Below the pieces are notes generated by a model that worked only from the letters and a program-made list of their open reading frames with translations, had not been told where the DNA came from and did no database searches. A stretch of 64,000 nucleotides of DNA from VBAU01 sp036005185 (GTDB lineage Bacteria > Bacteroidota > Bacteroidia > Chitinophagales > Chitinophagaceae). The stretch covers positions 124,001 through 188,000 of the forward strand of contig DASYQS010000002.1 in assembly GCA_036005185.1 (NCBI GenBank). The letters run 5' to 3'. This document shows, in pieces, positions 34,066 through 41,517 of this stretch. Made by a program: the position numbers and the translations under genes. Positions within the stretch are counted from its first letter, which is position 1. The number at the start of each line of letters is the position of its first letter.

Positions 34066-34848
34066 TTATTGATTATTGATTTTCTGAAGTTCCGAAAGCA
34101 CGATCTTTTCTTCATAAATGGCTTTACCTACAATAGCCGCTTTACATCCAACCTCTTTAAGTTTCTCTAAATCATTTACTGAGCTTACTCCACCACTTGC
34201 AATGAGATACAGATCAGAAAATTTTGAAGCAATATTTTTATATAAATCAATCGCAGGGCCTTCCAATTTTCCATCCTTGCTGACATCGGTGCAAAAAATT
34301 TGTTTTACGCCTTGATCAATCCATTTTTGAATAAAGTCATAGATCCAGATATCTGTTGTCTCCTGCCAGCCGCTAATAGCAATTTTTTCACTTTTCACAT
34401 CAGCGCCTAACAAAAATTTATCAGCGCCAAGCTTTCGTAGCCATTTTATAAATTGTTCTTTGTCCTTTACCGCAATACTTCCAACTGTGGCCATTGCAGC
34501 ACCGGAGTTAAAAACAATCTCAACATCTTTTTCTGTTTTTATTCCACCTCCAAAATCAATAACTAGTGAGGTTTTCCCTGCAATTGTTTCTAAAACCTTC
34601 CAATTTTTTACCCTACCTGCTTTTGCTCCATCAAGATCAACCAAATGAAGACGTTTTAATCCGGCATCCTCAAATTTCTTTGCTACTTCTAATGGCTCTT
34701 TATGATACAAAGAAACTTTATTGTAATCGCCTTGTTCCAACCTCACACATTTACCATCGATGATATCAATTGCAGGAATGATAAACCCCCAATCCGCCTG
34801 TGGCGGAAGCTTTTGTTCTGATGAAACTTTGTTCAACTGCTGATCCAT
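34066..34848 (-). CDS. hisA: HisA: ProFAR isomerase
   Basis: A 260-residue TIM barrel catalysing the Amadori rearrangement of ProFAR to PRFAR. The catalytic Asp of strand 1 is in IIPAIDIIDGKCVRLEQGDY, and the second is in FCTDVSKDGKLEGPAIDLY; VIDFGGGIKTEKDVE and LIASGGVSS are phosphate-binding segments. The first 20 residues are an extension, and residues 14-20 (LPPQADW) come from a palindromic repeat just before the barrel. Between hisH and hisF on the same transcript. Confidence 0.96.
   Translation of the reverse strand: MDQQLNKVSSEQKLPPQADWGFIIPAIDIIDGKCVRLEQGDYNKVSLYHKEPLEVAKKFEDAGLKRLHLVDLDGAKAGRVKNWKVLETIAGKTSLVIDFGGGIKTEKDVEIVFNSGAAMATVGSIAVKDKEQFIKWLRKLGADKFLLGADVKSEKIAISGWQETTDIWIYDFIQKWIDQGVKQIFCTDVSKDGKLEGPAIDLYKNIASKFSDLYLIASGGVSSVNDLEKLKEVGCKAAIVGKAIYEEKIVLSELQKINNQ
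34786..34810. repeat. Palindromic repeat translated at the HisA N-terminus
   Basis: A core TCCGCC-TGT-GGCGGA (34793-34807) with the CCCCCAA tail typical of this family. It encodes residues 14-20 of HisA, directly before the first strand of the barrel. Confidence 0.8.
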
Positions 34849-34881
34849 ATTCTTTAAGCGATAAGTTTTCCTTTAAAGAGA

Positions 34882-35475
34882 TTATAGCATTAAAAAGTTC
34901 TTGAGTATTTGTTCACCGACTTCCGCACTCTTCTCCGGATGAAATTGTACTCCGTAAAAATTATCTTTTTGCAAAGCCGAACTGTATGGTTGAATATAAT
35001 TTGTTGTGGCTACCGTGTGCCTGCCTATATCCGCATAATAACTATGAACAAAATAACAAAAGCTGTTTTCGGGTACATTTTTGAATAAATCAGTTTTTAA
35101 ATCGTAAATATTATTCCAACCTATTTGAGGAACCTTAAAGTCCCCTTTAGGAGGTTGAGGGTATTTTTTTACTTCCTCATCAAATATTCCCAAGCAATCT
35201 GTGGAATTTTCTTCTGAATATTTACACATTAACTGCATGCCCAGGCAAATTCCGAGTACTGGTTGTTTTAAGTTTTTAATTGCAGCATCCAAACCCCTTT
35301 CTTTTAAATAATGCATGGCAGTGCTCGCCTCTCCCACACCCGGAAAGATCACTTTGTCTGACAATTGAATTTTTTCAATATCATCAGTTACTTCTGCCTT
35401 CATTCCTATTCTTTCTAAAGCAAAGAGCACAGATTGAATATTGCCGGCATTATATTTTATAATTGTCAAAACCAC
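34882..35475 (-). CDS. hisH: HisH: IGP synthase, glutaminase subunit
   Basis: A 197-residue class I glutamine amidotransferase that supplies ammonia to HisF. The nucleophile Cys77 is in LGICLGMQLM, and the His/Glu pair is in GVQFHPEKSAEVG near the C-terminus; GVGEASTAM is the oxyanion strand region. Residues 105-114 (YPQPPKGDFK) are a repeat-encoded insertion in a surface loop between the nucleophile domain and IGWN. It starts 23 nt after the trpA stop, so hisH is read from the trp transcript. Confidence 0.95.
   Translation of the reverse strand: MVLTIIKYNAGNIQSVLFALERIGMKAEVTDDIEKIQLSDKVIFPGVGEASTAMHYLKERGLDAAIKNLKQPVLGICLGMQLMCKYSEENSTDCLGIFDEEVKKYPQPPKGDFKVPQIGWNNIYDLKTDLFKNVPENSFCYFVHSYYADIGRHTVATTNYIQPYSSALQKDNFYGVQFHPEKSAEVGEQILKNFLML
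35137..35163. repeat. Palindromic repeat translated inside HisH
   Basis: TCCCCTTTAGGAGGTTGAGG, in frame, encodes residues 105-113 of HisH. The core is a degenerate CCCCTTTAGGAG, so this copy is probably older. Confidence 0.78.
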
Positions 35476-35498
35476 GATTTGGGTAGATTAATAGATTA

Positions 35499-36296
35499 TT
35501 AGAAAATAATATCACTTAAAAAGTTTTTGGTTGCTTCTTTTATATTACTATGATTATTCTGTTCCAGTGCTTTTATAAAGGCAGTCCCAATAATTGCACC
35601 ATTTGCATTTTCACAAGCTGCTTCAAATGTTTGTTTGTCCTTGATTCCAAAACCAACCAATATCGGATTTTTCAATTTTAAATTTTTAATTTTTTGCAGA
35701 TACGATTTTACATCAGTCATGTTTTTATCTTTTCCTGTTGTGGAAGAAGAGGACACGGCATATAAAAATCCATTACTTAATTCATCAAGTTTCTTCACCC
35801 TTTCCTCCGAAGTTTCAGGGGTTACTAAAAAAACAAAGTCCAATCCATGCTTTTTGACGATAGCCCCGTATTCAGTCTCGTATTCATATTCCGGCAGATC
35901 AGGGAGAATTAATCCATCTACTCCAACGTCGGCAGCATCTGAGCAAAATTTTTCAAATCCATATTGCAAGATTGGGTTCATATATCCCATTAGTAAAACC
36001 GGAAGGGTATCCCCAACCCCTCCTAAGGAGGGGCTTTTTCGAAAATCTTTCAATTGTTTAAAAAGTTTTTTGATCGTCATTCCATTTTGCAACGCAACAG
36101 TGCTGCTGTGCTGTATTACGGGCCCATCAGCCAAAGGATCACTATAGGGCATTCCCAATTCAATCATATCCGCACCGTTTTCCTGCAACGCTTTTATTAC
36201 AGGCAAGGTATCATCCAATAAAGGAAAGCCTGCAGTGCAGTAAACATTTAAAATCTTATACTGTTTTTTTTTGAATAATTCTTCTATTCTATTCAT
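35499..36296 (-). CDS. trpA: TrpA: tryptophan synthase alpha subunit
   Basis: A 265-residue TIM barrel releasing indole from indole-3-glycerol phosphate. The catalytic Glu is in MIELGMPYSDPLADGPVIQ and the catalytic Asp in GVDGLILPDLPEYE. The phosphate loop VGFGIKDKQTF and GAIIGTAFIKAL close the barrel. Residues 87-98 (KSPSLGGVGDTL), just before PVLLMGYMNP, are not found in typical TrpA and match a palindromic repeat in the DNA. Its neighbours are a small lipoprotein (2 nt upstream) and hisH (23 nt downstream). Confidence 0.96.
   Translation of the reverse strand: MNRIEELFKKKQYKILNVYCTAGFPLLDDTLPVIKALQENGADMIELGMPYSDPLADGPVIQHSSTVALQNGMTIKKLFKQLKDFRKSPSLGGVGDTLPVLLMGYMNPILQYGFEKFCSDAADVGVDGLILPDLPEYEYETEYGAIVKKHGLDFVFLVTPETSEERVKKLDELSNGFLYAVSSSSTTGKDKNMTDVKSYLQKIKNLKLKNPILVGFGIKDKQTFEAACENANGAIIGTAFIKALEQNNHSNIKEATKNFLSDIIF
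36010..36036. repeat. Palindromic repeat translated inside TrpA
   Basis: Core CCCCTCC-TAA-GGAGGGG at 36017-36033 with a TCCCCAA tail. It encodes residues 87-96 of TrpA in the loop before strand 4 and keeps the reading frame. Nearly identical in design to the ggt copy. Confidence 0.88.
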
Positions 36297-36298
36297 AT

Positions 36299-36661
36299 CT
36301 AATCTTTCGAACTAGTGACAATAAATGTTTCATCATCTACTGTAATAAAACTATATCTTGGATAACTGTCAACGTCGAGCGTTATCTTATATAAAACTTT
36401 TTGTCCAGGGGGCCGATCAAATTGAACCAAAACAGTATCTCCTTGTCGTGATACCTTCATTTGCTCTTTTGAAAAATTTGTCGCCAAACATTTTTCAAAT
36501 TCGTACCGCTCACCCGCAAAGTTTGACACCATGCGAAATGACGGCTTCATGTTTTCGCAATTGTCTGAGATCTTTTCAAACTTTAATTTATGATCAACAA
36601 ACGGCTTGCGATTGCAAGAGATCACCACGATCATCAATAAAAAAATAATTACTTTATTCAT
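36299..36661 (-). CDS. Small lipoprotein inside the trp operon
   Basis: A 120-residue protein: lipoprotein signal FLLMIVVISCNRKPF with the lipobox Cys at residue 16, then a small beta-rich domain (GDTVLVQFDRPPGQKVLYKI). It overlaps trpB by 8 nt and precedes trpA by 2 nt, so it is translated with them. I do not recognise its family, and nothing suggests a part in tryptophan synthesis. Confidence 0.8.
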   Translation of the reverse strand: MNKVIIFLLMIVVISCNRKPFVDHKLKFEKISDNCENMKPSFRMVSNFAGERYEFEKCLATNFSKEQMKVSRQGDTVLVQFDRPPGQKVLYKITLDVDSYPRYSFITVDDETFIVTSSKD

Positions 36662-37868
36662 TTTCCATTTTTTTCATATACGCTGCTAAATCTTTATCGC
36701 CTCTTCCGCTCAAACAAATAACCACTACGTCTGTCGGTTGAAACCGACGGCTATTCAATGCTGCCAAGGCATGTGCACTCTCCAATGCCGGAATAATTCC
36801 TTCTAGCTTGGCCAACTCGAATGCAGCTTCAAGAGCCTCTTCATCTGTTGCGTTTAAAAATTTTGTTCGGCCACTATCAAATAAAAATGCATGCAAGGGG
36901 CCAATGCCGGGGTAATCAAGGCCGGCTGAAATACTGTGCGGCTCTACAACTTGTCCATCTTCTGTTTGCATCACCAGACTTTTACTTCCATGCAAAATAC
37001 CGGGTCTGCCTAAAGCAGTTGTAGCAGCGCTATAACCACTCTCTACACCAAGACCTGCAGCTTCTACAGCGATCAACTGTACCGAAAGCTCATCTAAAAA
37101 ATGATAAAATGCTCCCGCTGCATTGCTACCGCCACCAACACATGCAAGCACATGAGAAGGCAATTCACTTCCGGTTTTTTCTTTAAGTTGCCAACGAATC
37201 TCTTCGCTGATCACCGATTGAAAACGAGCCACCATATCAGGATAGGGATGCGGTCCTACCACACTGCCGATAATATAATGTGTATCATTTGGATTATTGA
37301 TCCAATCACGGATGGCTTCATTGGTTGCATCCTTCAGCGTTTTACTCCCGCTCTTTGCAGGTATTACAGTAGCGCCAAGCATTTTCATTCTCGCCACGTT
37401 CGGAGCCTGCCGCTCAATATCTTTTTCGCCCATGTAAACAATGCACTCCATACCTTTCAGCGCACACACGGTTGCCGTTGCCACACCATGTTGACCGGCG
37501 CCTGTTTCCGCTATTATTCTTTTTTTGCCCAGCCGTTGCGCCAGCAAAATTTGCCCGATAGTATTATTGATCTTATGCGCACCCGTATGACAAAGATCTT
37601 CCCGCTTCAAAAAAATTTTTGTTCCATGTTTTTCACTTAATCGCCCGGCAAAATATAAGGGCGTCGGCCGGCCCGCATAATCTTTCAGTAATTCTCGAAA
37701 CTTTTTCTGAAAACCTTCCTCATAAATAATGTCAAGATATTTCGATCTCAGCTCCTCCACATTGTGATAAAGCATCTCCGGAATATAAGCGCCACCAAAC
37801 TTTCCATAATAGCCTTCCGGCGAAACCCCAAATCCGCCTGAGGACTTTTTCAATTCTTGCAAATTCAT
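36654..37868 (-). CDS. trpB: TrpB: tryptophan synthase beta subunit
   Basis: ATG 37868 gives 404 residues. TrpB condenses indole with serine using PLP. The PLP Lys lies in CHTGAHKINNTIGQIL, the phosphate-binding GGGSNAAG and the C-terminal SGRGDKDL are all present. The usual start of the mature fold, YYGKFGGAYIPEML, is preceded by residues 9-18 (SSGGFGVSPE), which derive from a palindromic repeat. It overlaps the lipoprotein gene by 8 nt; 216 nt of repeats separate it from trpF. Confidence 0.96.
   Translation of the reverse strand: MNLQELKKSSGGFGVSPEGYYGKFGGAYIPEMLYHNVEELRSKYLDIIYEEGFQKKFRELLKDYAGRPTPLYFAGRLSEKHGTKIFLKREDLCHTGAHKINNTIGQILLAQRLGKKRIIAETGAGQHGVATATVCALKGMECIVYMGEKDIERQAPNVARMKMLGATVIPAKSGSKTLKDATNEAIRDWINNPNDTHYIIGSVVGPHPYPDMVARFQSVISEEIRWQLKEKTGSELPSHVLACVGGGSNAAGAFYHFLDELSVQLIAVEAAGLGVESGYSAATTALGRPGILHGSKSLVMQTEDGQVVEPHSISAGLDYPGIGPLHAFLFDSGRTKFLNATDEEALEAAFELAKLEGIIPALESAHALAALNSRRFQPTDVVVICLSGRGDKDLAAYMKKMENE
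37826..37849. repeat. Palindromic repeat translated at the TrpB N-terminus
   Basis: CCCCAAATCCGCCTGAGGAC shares the CCCCAAATCCGCCTG arm with the hisA copy, but the second arm is decayed. It encodes residues 8-15 of TrpB, which lie ahead of the conserved fold. Confidence 0.78.
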
Positions 37869-37882
37869 TTTTCTATTTTTAA

Positions 37883-38043
37883 TTCTACCCACTATTCGTC
37901 CCTTCGGGACGATTCATGGGTAGAAAATTTCAAGAGCCAGGTTCAACGTTCTGGAGGAACGTTTTGTACTCTTTCTGTGTTCCTCTGGATTCTTCCTTAT
38001 ACCCTCCGTGGCTAAATCATTTTTTTACCACAGAGACACGGAG
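37883..38043. repeat. Mosaic of three dispersed hairpin repeats between trpB and trpF
   Basis: Three different inverted repeats fill this 216-nt gap. The first has TTCTACCCA (37883-37891) pairing with TGGGTAGAA (37917-37925) and an inner CGTCCC-TTC-GGGACG. The second is AACGTTC-TGGAG-GAACGTT at 37945-37963. The third is CTCCGTG (38014-38020) pairing with CACGGAG (38037-38043). No gene is present. The first could act as a partial terminator inside the operon. Confidence 0.8.
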
Positions 38044-38084
38044 TTAAATACAGAGAATACACAAAGACTCATAACTCAAACCCC

Positions 38085-38780
38085 TTAACTTTTTAAGTTC
38101 TCAACAAATGTCTTCACCTTGTCTATGTCCTTTACTCCCGGACTTATCTCAAATTTGCTGTTGATGTCAACTGCAAATATTTTTTTAGCAATTTCCTCCT
38201 TGGCAAACTCTCTTAACTTTTCTTCATCACCCGGTTCAATGCCACCACTCAGAAAAAACAATTTATTAATAACAGAATTTTTCAACACACTCCAGTCAAA
38301 CTTTTTTCCGGTGCCTCCGTAACCGGCACCCAACGTATCAAACATATACATATCACAAGCTTCATCATAAGGCTTGGCCATCCAATCAATAGGATCATTC
38401 TCCGACAATCGAAAGGCCTTTACTACCGTAATGTAATTAGCCACTTGCTCACAATACCGTGGAATTTCATCGCCATGCAACTGCACCATATCAAGGCGAT
38501 AATCTTCCACTGTTCTCATCAATTCATCATAGGGCATATTTACAAACACACCCACTTTGGCAACCTTTCCTCTGAATTTGCGCAAGTATTCAGCCGGTAT
38601 CTTATTCACCATATATCTTGGCGACTTCGGATAAAAAATAAACCCAGCCAAATCAACACCTATTTCATCCAGCGCCTCCAATTGCGAAGGCAAGGTAATG
38701 CCACAAACTTTTATATACCCCCTAAATCCCCCTGAAGGTGGACTTGCTGTATTTGAATCTTTGTTCGGCATCTTGTTCAT
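38085..38780 (-). CDS. trpF: TrpF: phosphoribosylanthranilate isomerase
   Basis: A 231-residue TIM barrel. The catalytic Cys is in YIKVCGITLPSQL and the catalytic Asp in YMFDTLGAGYGGTGKKFDW; FLSGGIEPGDE and FAVDINSKFEISPGVKD are the phosphate-binding C-terminal segments. It catalyses the Amadori rearrangement of PRA. The first 21 residues (MNKMPNKDSNTASPPSGG...) are an extension, of which residues 13-21 are repeat-encoded. Separate from trpC by 42 nt. Confidence 0.95.
   Translation of the reverse strand: MNKMPNKDSNTASPPSGGFRGYIKVCGITLPSQLEALDEIGVDLAGFIFYPKSPRYMVNKIPAEYLRKFRGKVAKVGVFVNMPYDELMRTVEDYRLDMVQLHGDEIPRYCEQVANYITVVKAFRLSENDPIDWMAKPYDEACDMYMFDTLGAGYGGTGKKFDWSVLKNSVINKLFFLSGGIEPGDEEKLREFAKEEIAKKIFAVDINSKFEISPGVKDIDKVKTFVENLKS
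38718..38744. repeat. Palindromic repeat translated at the TrpF N-terminus
   Basis: CCCCCTAAATCCCCCTGAAG with a partial complement GGTGGA. It encodes SPPSGGFRG, just before the first strand (YIKVCGIT). Confidence 0.82.
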
Positions 38781-38822
38781 AATCTCATCTTTGCTTGTCT
38801 AACGCCTTGTCTAGGAAAGGTT

Positions 38823-39629
38823 TTAAAAACCTTCCGCTTTAGGCGGCATAATTTTCAATGCATTTACAAATTCAGCAAAAGCAACCGTTGGGTCTTCTTC
38901 TTTCATAAAAAGCTCGCCGATCAAAAATCCTTTAAACCCATTTTCTTTAAACAACATAATATCATCTACTGATTGAATTCCGCTCTCAGCAATTTTTATT
39001 TTATCGTTCGGAATTTTTTCTGCCATTTTTAAACTTTGCTCAATATTTACTTCAAATGTTTTCAGGTTACGATTGTTTATTCCTATTAACTCTGTTTCAT
39101 CACAAATATGTTCCAGTTCGTTTTCATCGTGCAGTTCCAGCAAAACTTCAAGGCCTATATTTTTTGCAAATATTGCCAGTCGTCGTACTTCTTTTGGCAT
39201 TAAGCAGGCAGCAATGAGTAATATTAAATCTGCACCAATGTGTTTTGCTTCAGTAATTTGATACTCATCGATAATAAAGTCTTTTCTTAAAATGGGAATT
39301 TCGTTGACCCTTGCTCCAATCAAATCTTCATTGCTTCCACCAAAAAAATTTTCATCTGTTAAAACTGATAAACCCGAAGCCCCATTGTCTGTATATGCCG
39401 TTGTTACCTGAAAAACATCTGCCGTATCGTTGATAGCCCCTTTTGAAGGTGATCTTCTTTTAAATTCTGCAATGATGCCTGTTCTGCTGCCATTTTGTAA
39501 TGATTCTTTCAATGATAGTGTTTGCCGGCCGAAATAAAAACTTTTCTCCAGCTCAGCAATACTTACTTCCGCTTTTCGCTTTTTGACTTCTGATTTTTTG
39601 TATTCTATTATTTGCTCAAGAATATTCAT
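38823..39629 (-). CDS. trpC: TrpC: indole-3-glycerol phosphate synthase
   Basis: A 268-residue TIM barrel. GIIAEFKRRSPSKGAIND carries the catalytic Lys and Ser, VLTDENFFGGSNEDL and ILRKDFIIDEYQI follow with the second catalytic Lys, and GINNRNLKTFEV and IAESGIQSVDD give the Glu and phosphate loop. It closes the ring to give indole-3-glycerol phosphate. The last residues (MPPKAEGF) derive from a CCGC-TTTA-GCGG-like palindrome at the stop codon. Between trpD (41 nt) and trpF (42 nt). Confidence 0.96.
   Translation of the reverse strand: MNILEQIIEYKKSEVKKRKAEVSIAELEKSFYFGRQTLSLKESLQNGSRTGIIAEFKRRSPSKGAINDTADVFQVTTAYTDNGASGLSVLTDENFFGGSNEDLIGARVNEIPILRKDFIIDEYQITEAKHIGADLILLIAACLMPKEVRRLAIFAKNIGLEVLLELHDENELEHICDETELIGINNRNLKTFEVNIEQSLKMAEKIPNDKIKIAESGIQSVDDIMLFKENGFKGFLIGELFMKEEDPTVAFAEFVNALKIMPPKAEGF
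38830..38848. repeat. Palindrome forming the TrpC C-terminus
   Basis: CCGCTTTAGGCGG at 38834-38846, at the end of trpC. The last eight codons (MPPKAEGF) read through it. Confidence 0.65.
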
Positions 39630-39670
39630 ACGTCCATCTGTGTTAACCCCATAAGCGTCTTAAGATGTAT

Positions 39671-40669
39671 TTAGGAGTTTTGTAATGCTATTAATTTTTT
39701 CAATGCCTCGTTCGCCTTACCGCTCTCCAAGCTTTCTACGGCTGCACGATAACCCTCTTCATAATTTTTATAATTGCCCGTACAATGCAAAGCCATGGCC
39801 GCATTGGCCAGCACTACAGCATTCTGTGCCCAGGTGCCTTCACCTTTTAATATTCTCATAAATATTTTTGCCGCTTCTTCTACACTATTGCCTCCATGAA
39901 TGTCTGAAGGCTCAACCATTCTTTTTCCAAGTTGCTCCGGCGTCATGATTTTTTCGCCTTCATTGGTGATCACCTTAGTGTCGTTTGTCAAAGAAATTTC
40001 ATCATAACCGTCAAGGCTATGAATAATGGTAAAAGCACTTTCAGTTTGTTGCAAGAGATAATTATAAATTCTTGCCATCTCCAAGCTAAACACGCCCACC
40101 AGCTGAAACTTGGGAGTTGCCGGATTCACCATAGGCCCAAGCATGTTGAAAAAAGTTCGCATGCCTAAATTCTTTCTTATAGGACCAACTGTTTTTAGAG
40201 CCGGGTGAAACATCGGCGCATGCAAGAAACAAATATTGGCTTCATCAACCTCTTTCTTCAACTTGTCTTTATCGTTCTTAAACTTATATCCAACTTGCTC
40301 CATTACATTAGAAGCGCCACTTATTGATGATGCCCCGTAATTTCCATGTTTAGCAACTTTCTGTCCAGCACCAGCCACAATAAAACAACTGAGTGTTGAA
40401 ATATTGAATGTATTTTTTCCATCCCCACCAGTTCCAACGATATCAATCACATCATAGCCATTCAGATTAACAGGCACACAAAGCTCAAGCAAAGCCTCAC
40501 GAAAACCTTGCAACTCTTCAATGGTGATGCTGCGCATTAAATACACAGTCATAAAAGCTGTTACTTCGTGCTCATTGTAAACACCTTTGCCGATGTTTAC
40601 CAAAACTTCTTTTGCCATTTCACGACTAAGAGTTTTGTGCTCGAATAAATATTGTAGAATCTTTTTCAT
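39671..40669 (-). CDS. trpD: TrpD: anthranilate phosphoribosyltransferase
   Basis: A 332-residue enzyme adding PRPP to anthranilate. DIVGTGGDGKNTFNIST is the PRPP/Mg motif, VAKHGNYGASSISGASN the anthranilate/PRPP loop (KHGN), and MRTFFNMLGPMVNPA a further family signature. It is a stand-alone TrpD, not fused to TrpG. Length normal. The gap to trpG is 121 nt and contains repeat sequence. Confidence 0.96.
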   Translation of the reverse strand: MKKILQYLFEHKTLSREMAKEVLVNIGKGVYNEHEVTAFMTVYLMRSITIEELQGFREALLELCVPVNLNGYDVIDIVGTGGDGKNTFNISTLSCFIVAGAGQKVAKHGNYGASSISGASNVMEQVGYKFKNDKDKLKKEVDEANICFLHAPMFHPALKTVGPIRKNLGMRTFFNMLGPMVNPATPKFQLVGVFSLEMARIYNYLLQQTESAFTIIHSLDGYDEISLTNDTKVITNEGEKIMTPEQLGKRMVEPSDIHGGNSVEEAAKIFMRILKGEGTWAQNAVVLANAAMALHCTGNYKNYEEGYRAAVESLESGKANEALKKLIALQNS

Positions 40670-40672
40670 AAA

Positions 40673-40813
40673 AACCCTCCCAACCTCACTAAAGGGAGGC
40701 TTACTGCTTTAATAATTCTATTTAACTTTTTCATTTCATCAGTTGAAACGCTATTAAACAGTACAAATTTGTACCCCCAAAAGCCCCCCTTTAGGGGGAT
40801 TTAGGGGGTTGTA
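40673..40813. repeat. Divergent copy of the intercistronic repeat, ending inside trpG
   Basis: The trpG-trpD gap carries CCCTCC... AGGGAGG near 40676-40703, a degenerate AT-rich middle, and CCCCCCTTTAGGGGG plus its GGGGG tail at 40783-40810. The trpG stop codon (40791-40793) lies in the TTTA loop of the latter, so the last TrpG residues (QPPKSP) are repeat-encoded. Confidence 0.8.
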
Positions 40814-41372
40814 GCCAATTTCTTAGTATTGCCTCACCCATCGGTGTCAACACACTCTCCGGATGAAACTGCACTCCCTGCACATCAAATGTCTTATGTT
40901 GTAATCCCATGATGTAATTGTTCTCATCTCTTGCTGTCACTTCTAGCTCTTTTGGAAAATTTTCATCTGAAACAATCCAACTATGATACCGCCCCACTTC
41001 AATATTGTTTGGTAACCCACTAAACAATTGACAATTCACAATTGACAATTCACAATTCGTTGCTACCCCATGATACACCGTGCTCAAATTCACCAGCTTT
41101 CCGCCAAAGGCTTCTCCAATGGCCTGGTGACCCAAACAAACTCCAAGTATCGACTTTGATGGAGCATATTCTTTGATCAATGGCAATAACAATCCTGCTT
41201 CTTGAGGAATACCAGGTCCGGGCGATAAAATAATTTTATCATACTCCTTTACTTTTTCCAAAGGGATCTGGTCATTACGATACACCTCAACTTTCTGATG
41301 CAAAATTTTTTCAACCAAATGCACCAGGTTGTAGGTAAACGAATCGTAATTATCGAATACAAGAATCTTCAT
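40791..41372 (-). CDS. trpG: TrpG: anthranilate synthase glutaminase subunit
   Basis: A 193-residue class I glutamine amidotransferase that feeds ammonia to TrpE. It starts ILVFDNYDSFTYNLVH, has the nucleophile Cys79 in LGVCLGHQAIGEAFGG, and the His/Glu pair in GVQFHPESVLTPMG. Residues 105-116 (TNCELSIVNCQL) are an insertion encoded by a 14-bp tandem repeat, different from the palindromic family. The C-terminus QPPKSP is made by the palindromic repeat at the stop. 126 nt after trpE. Confidence 0.96.
   Translation of the reverse strand: MKILVFDNYDSFTYNLVHLVEKILHQKVEVYRNDQIPLEKVKEYDKIILSPGPGIPQEAGLLLPLIKEYAPSKSILGVCLGHQAIGEAFGGKLVNLSTVYHGVATNCELSIVNCQLFSGLPNNIEVGRYHSWIVSDENFPKELEVTARDENNYIMGLQHKTFDVQGVQFHPESVLTPMGEAILRNWLQPPKSP
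41024..41059. repeat. AT-rich tandem repeat translated inside TrpG
   Basis: Two and a half copies of a 14-bp unit (GACAATTCACAATT on the plus strand). It is the second dispersed family in the window; another copy forms an inverted repeat at 54845-54902. Here it encodes NCELSIVNCQL in frame. Confidence 0.88.
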
Positions 41373-41375
41373 AAA

Positions 41376-41517
41376 AAACCCTCCTTAATCCCTGTCTGCC
41401 GACAGACAGGCTCTCCTAAAGGGAGGACTTGTAAACTTTTGTAATTCTGTTGAGCTATAGTACAAATGCTGAGCATAGATTCTTTATTTAAGTCCCCTTT
41501 AGGGGGTTTGGGGGTTA
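41376..41517. repeat. ~140-bp intercistronic repeat, copy A (trpE-trpG)
   Basis: Left end CCCTCCTTAATCCCTGTCTG with a CTGTC-TGCC-GACAG hairpin, then AAAGGGAGG, an AT-rich middle (TTTTGTAATTCTGTTGAGCT), and a right end TCCCCTTTAGGGGGTTTGGG. The trpE stop codon (41499-41501) lies in the TTTA of the right end, so TrpE ends in repeat-encoded NPQTP. Very similar to copies B and C. Confidence 0.9.

Noticed and set aside
41024..41059. CRISPR-like array in trpG
   Set aside because: The units are 14 bp, directly adjacent, without spacers, and translated in frame.
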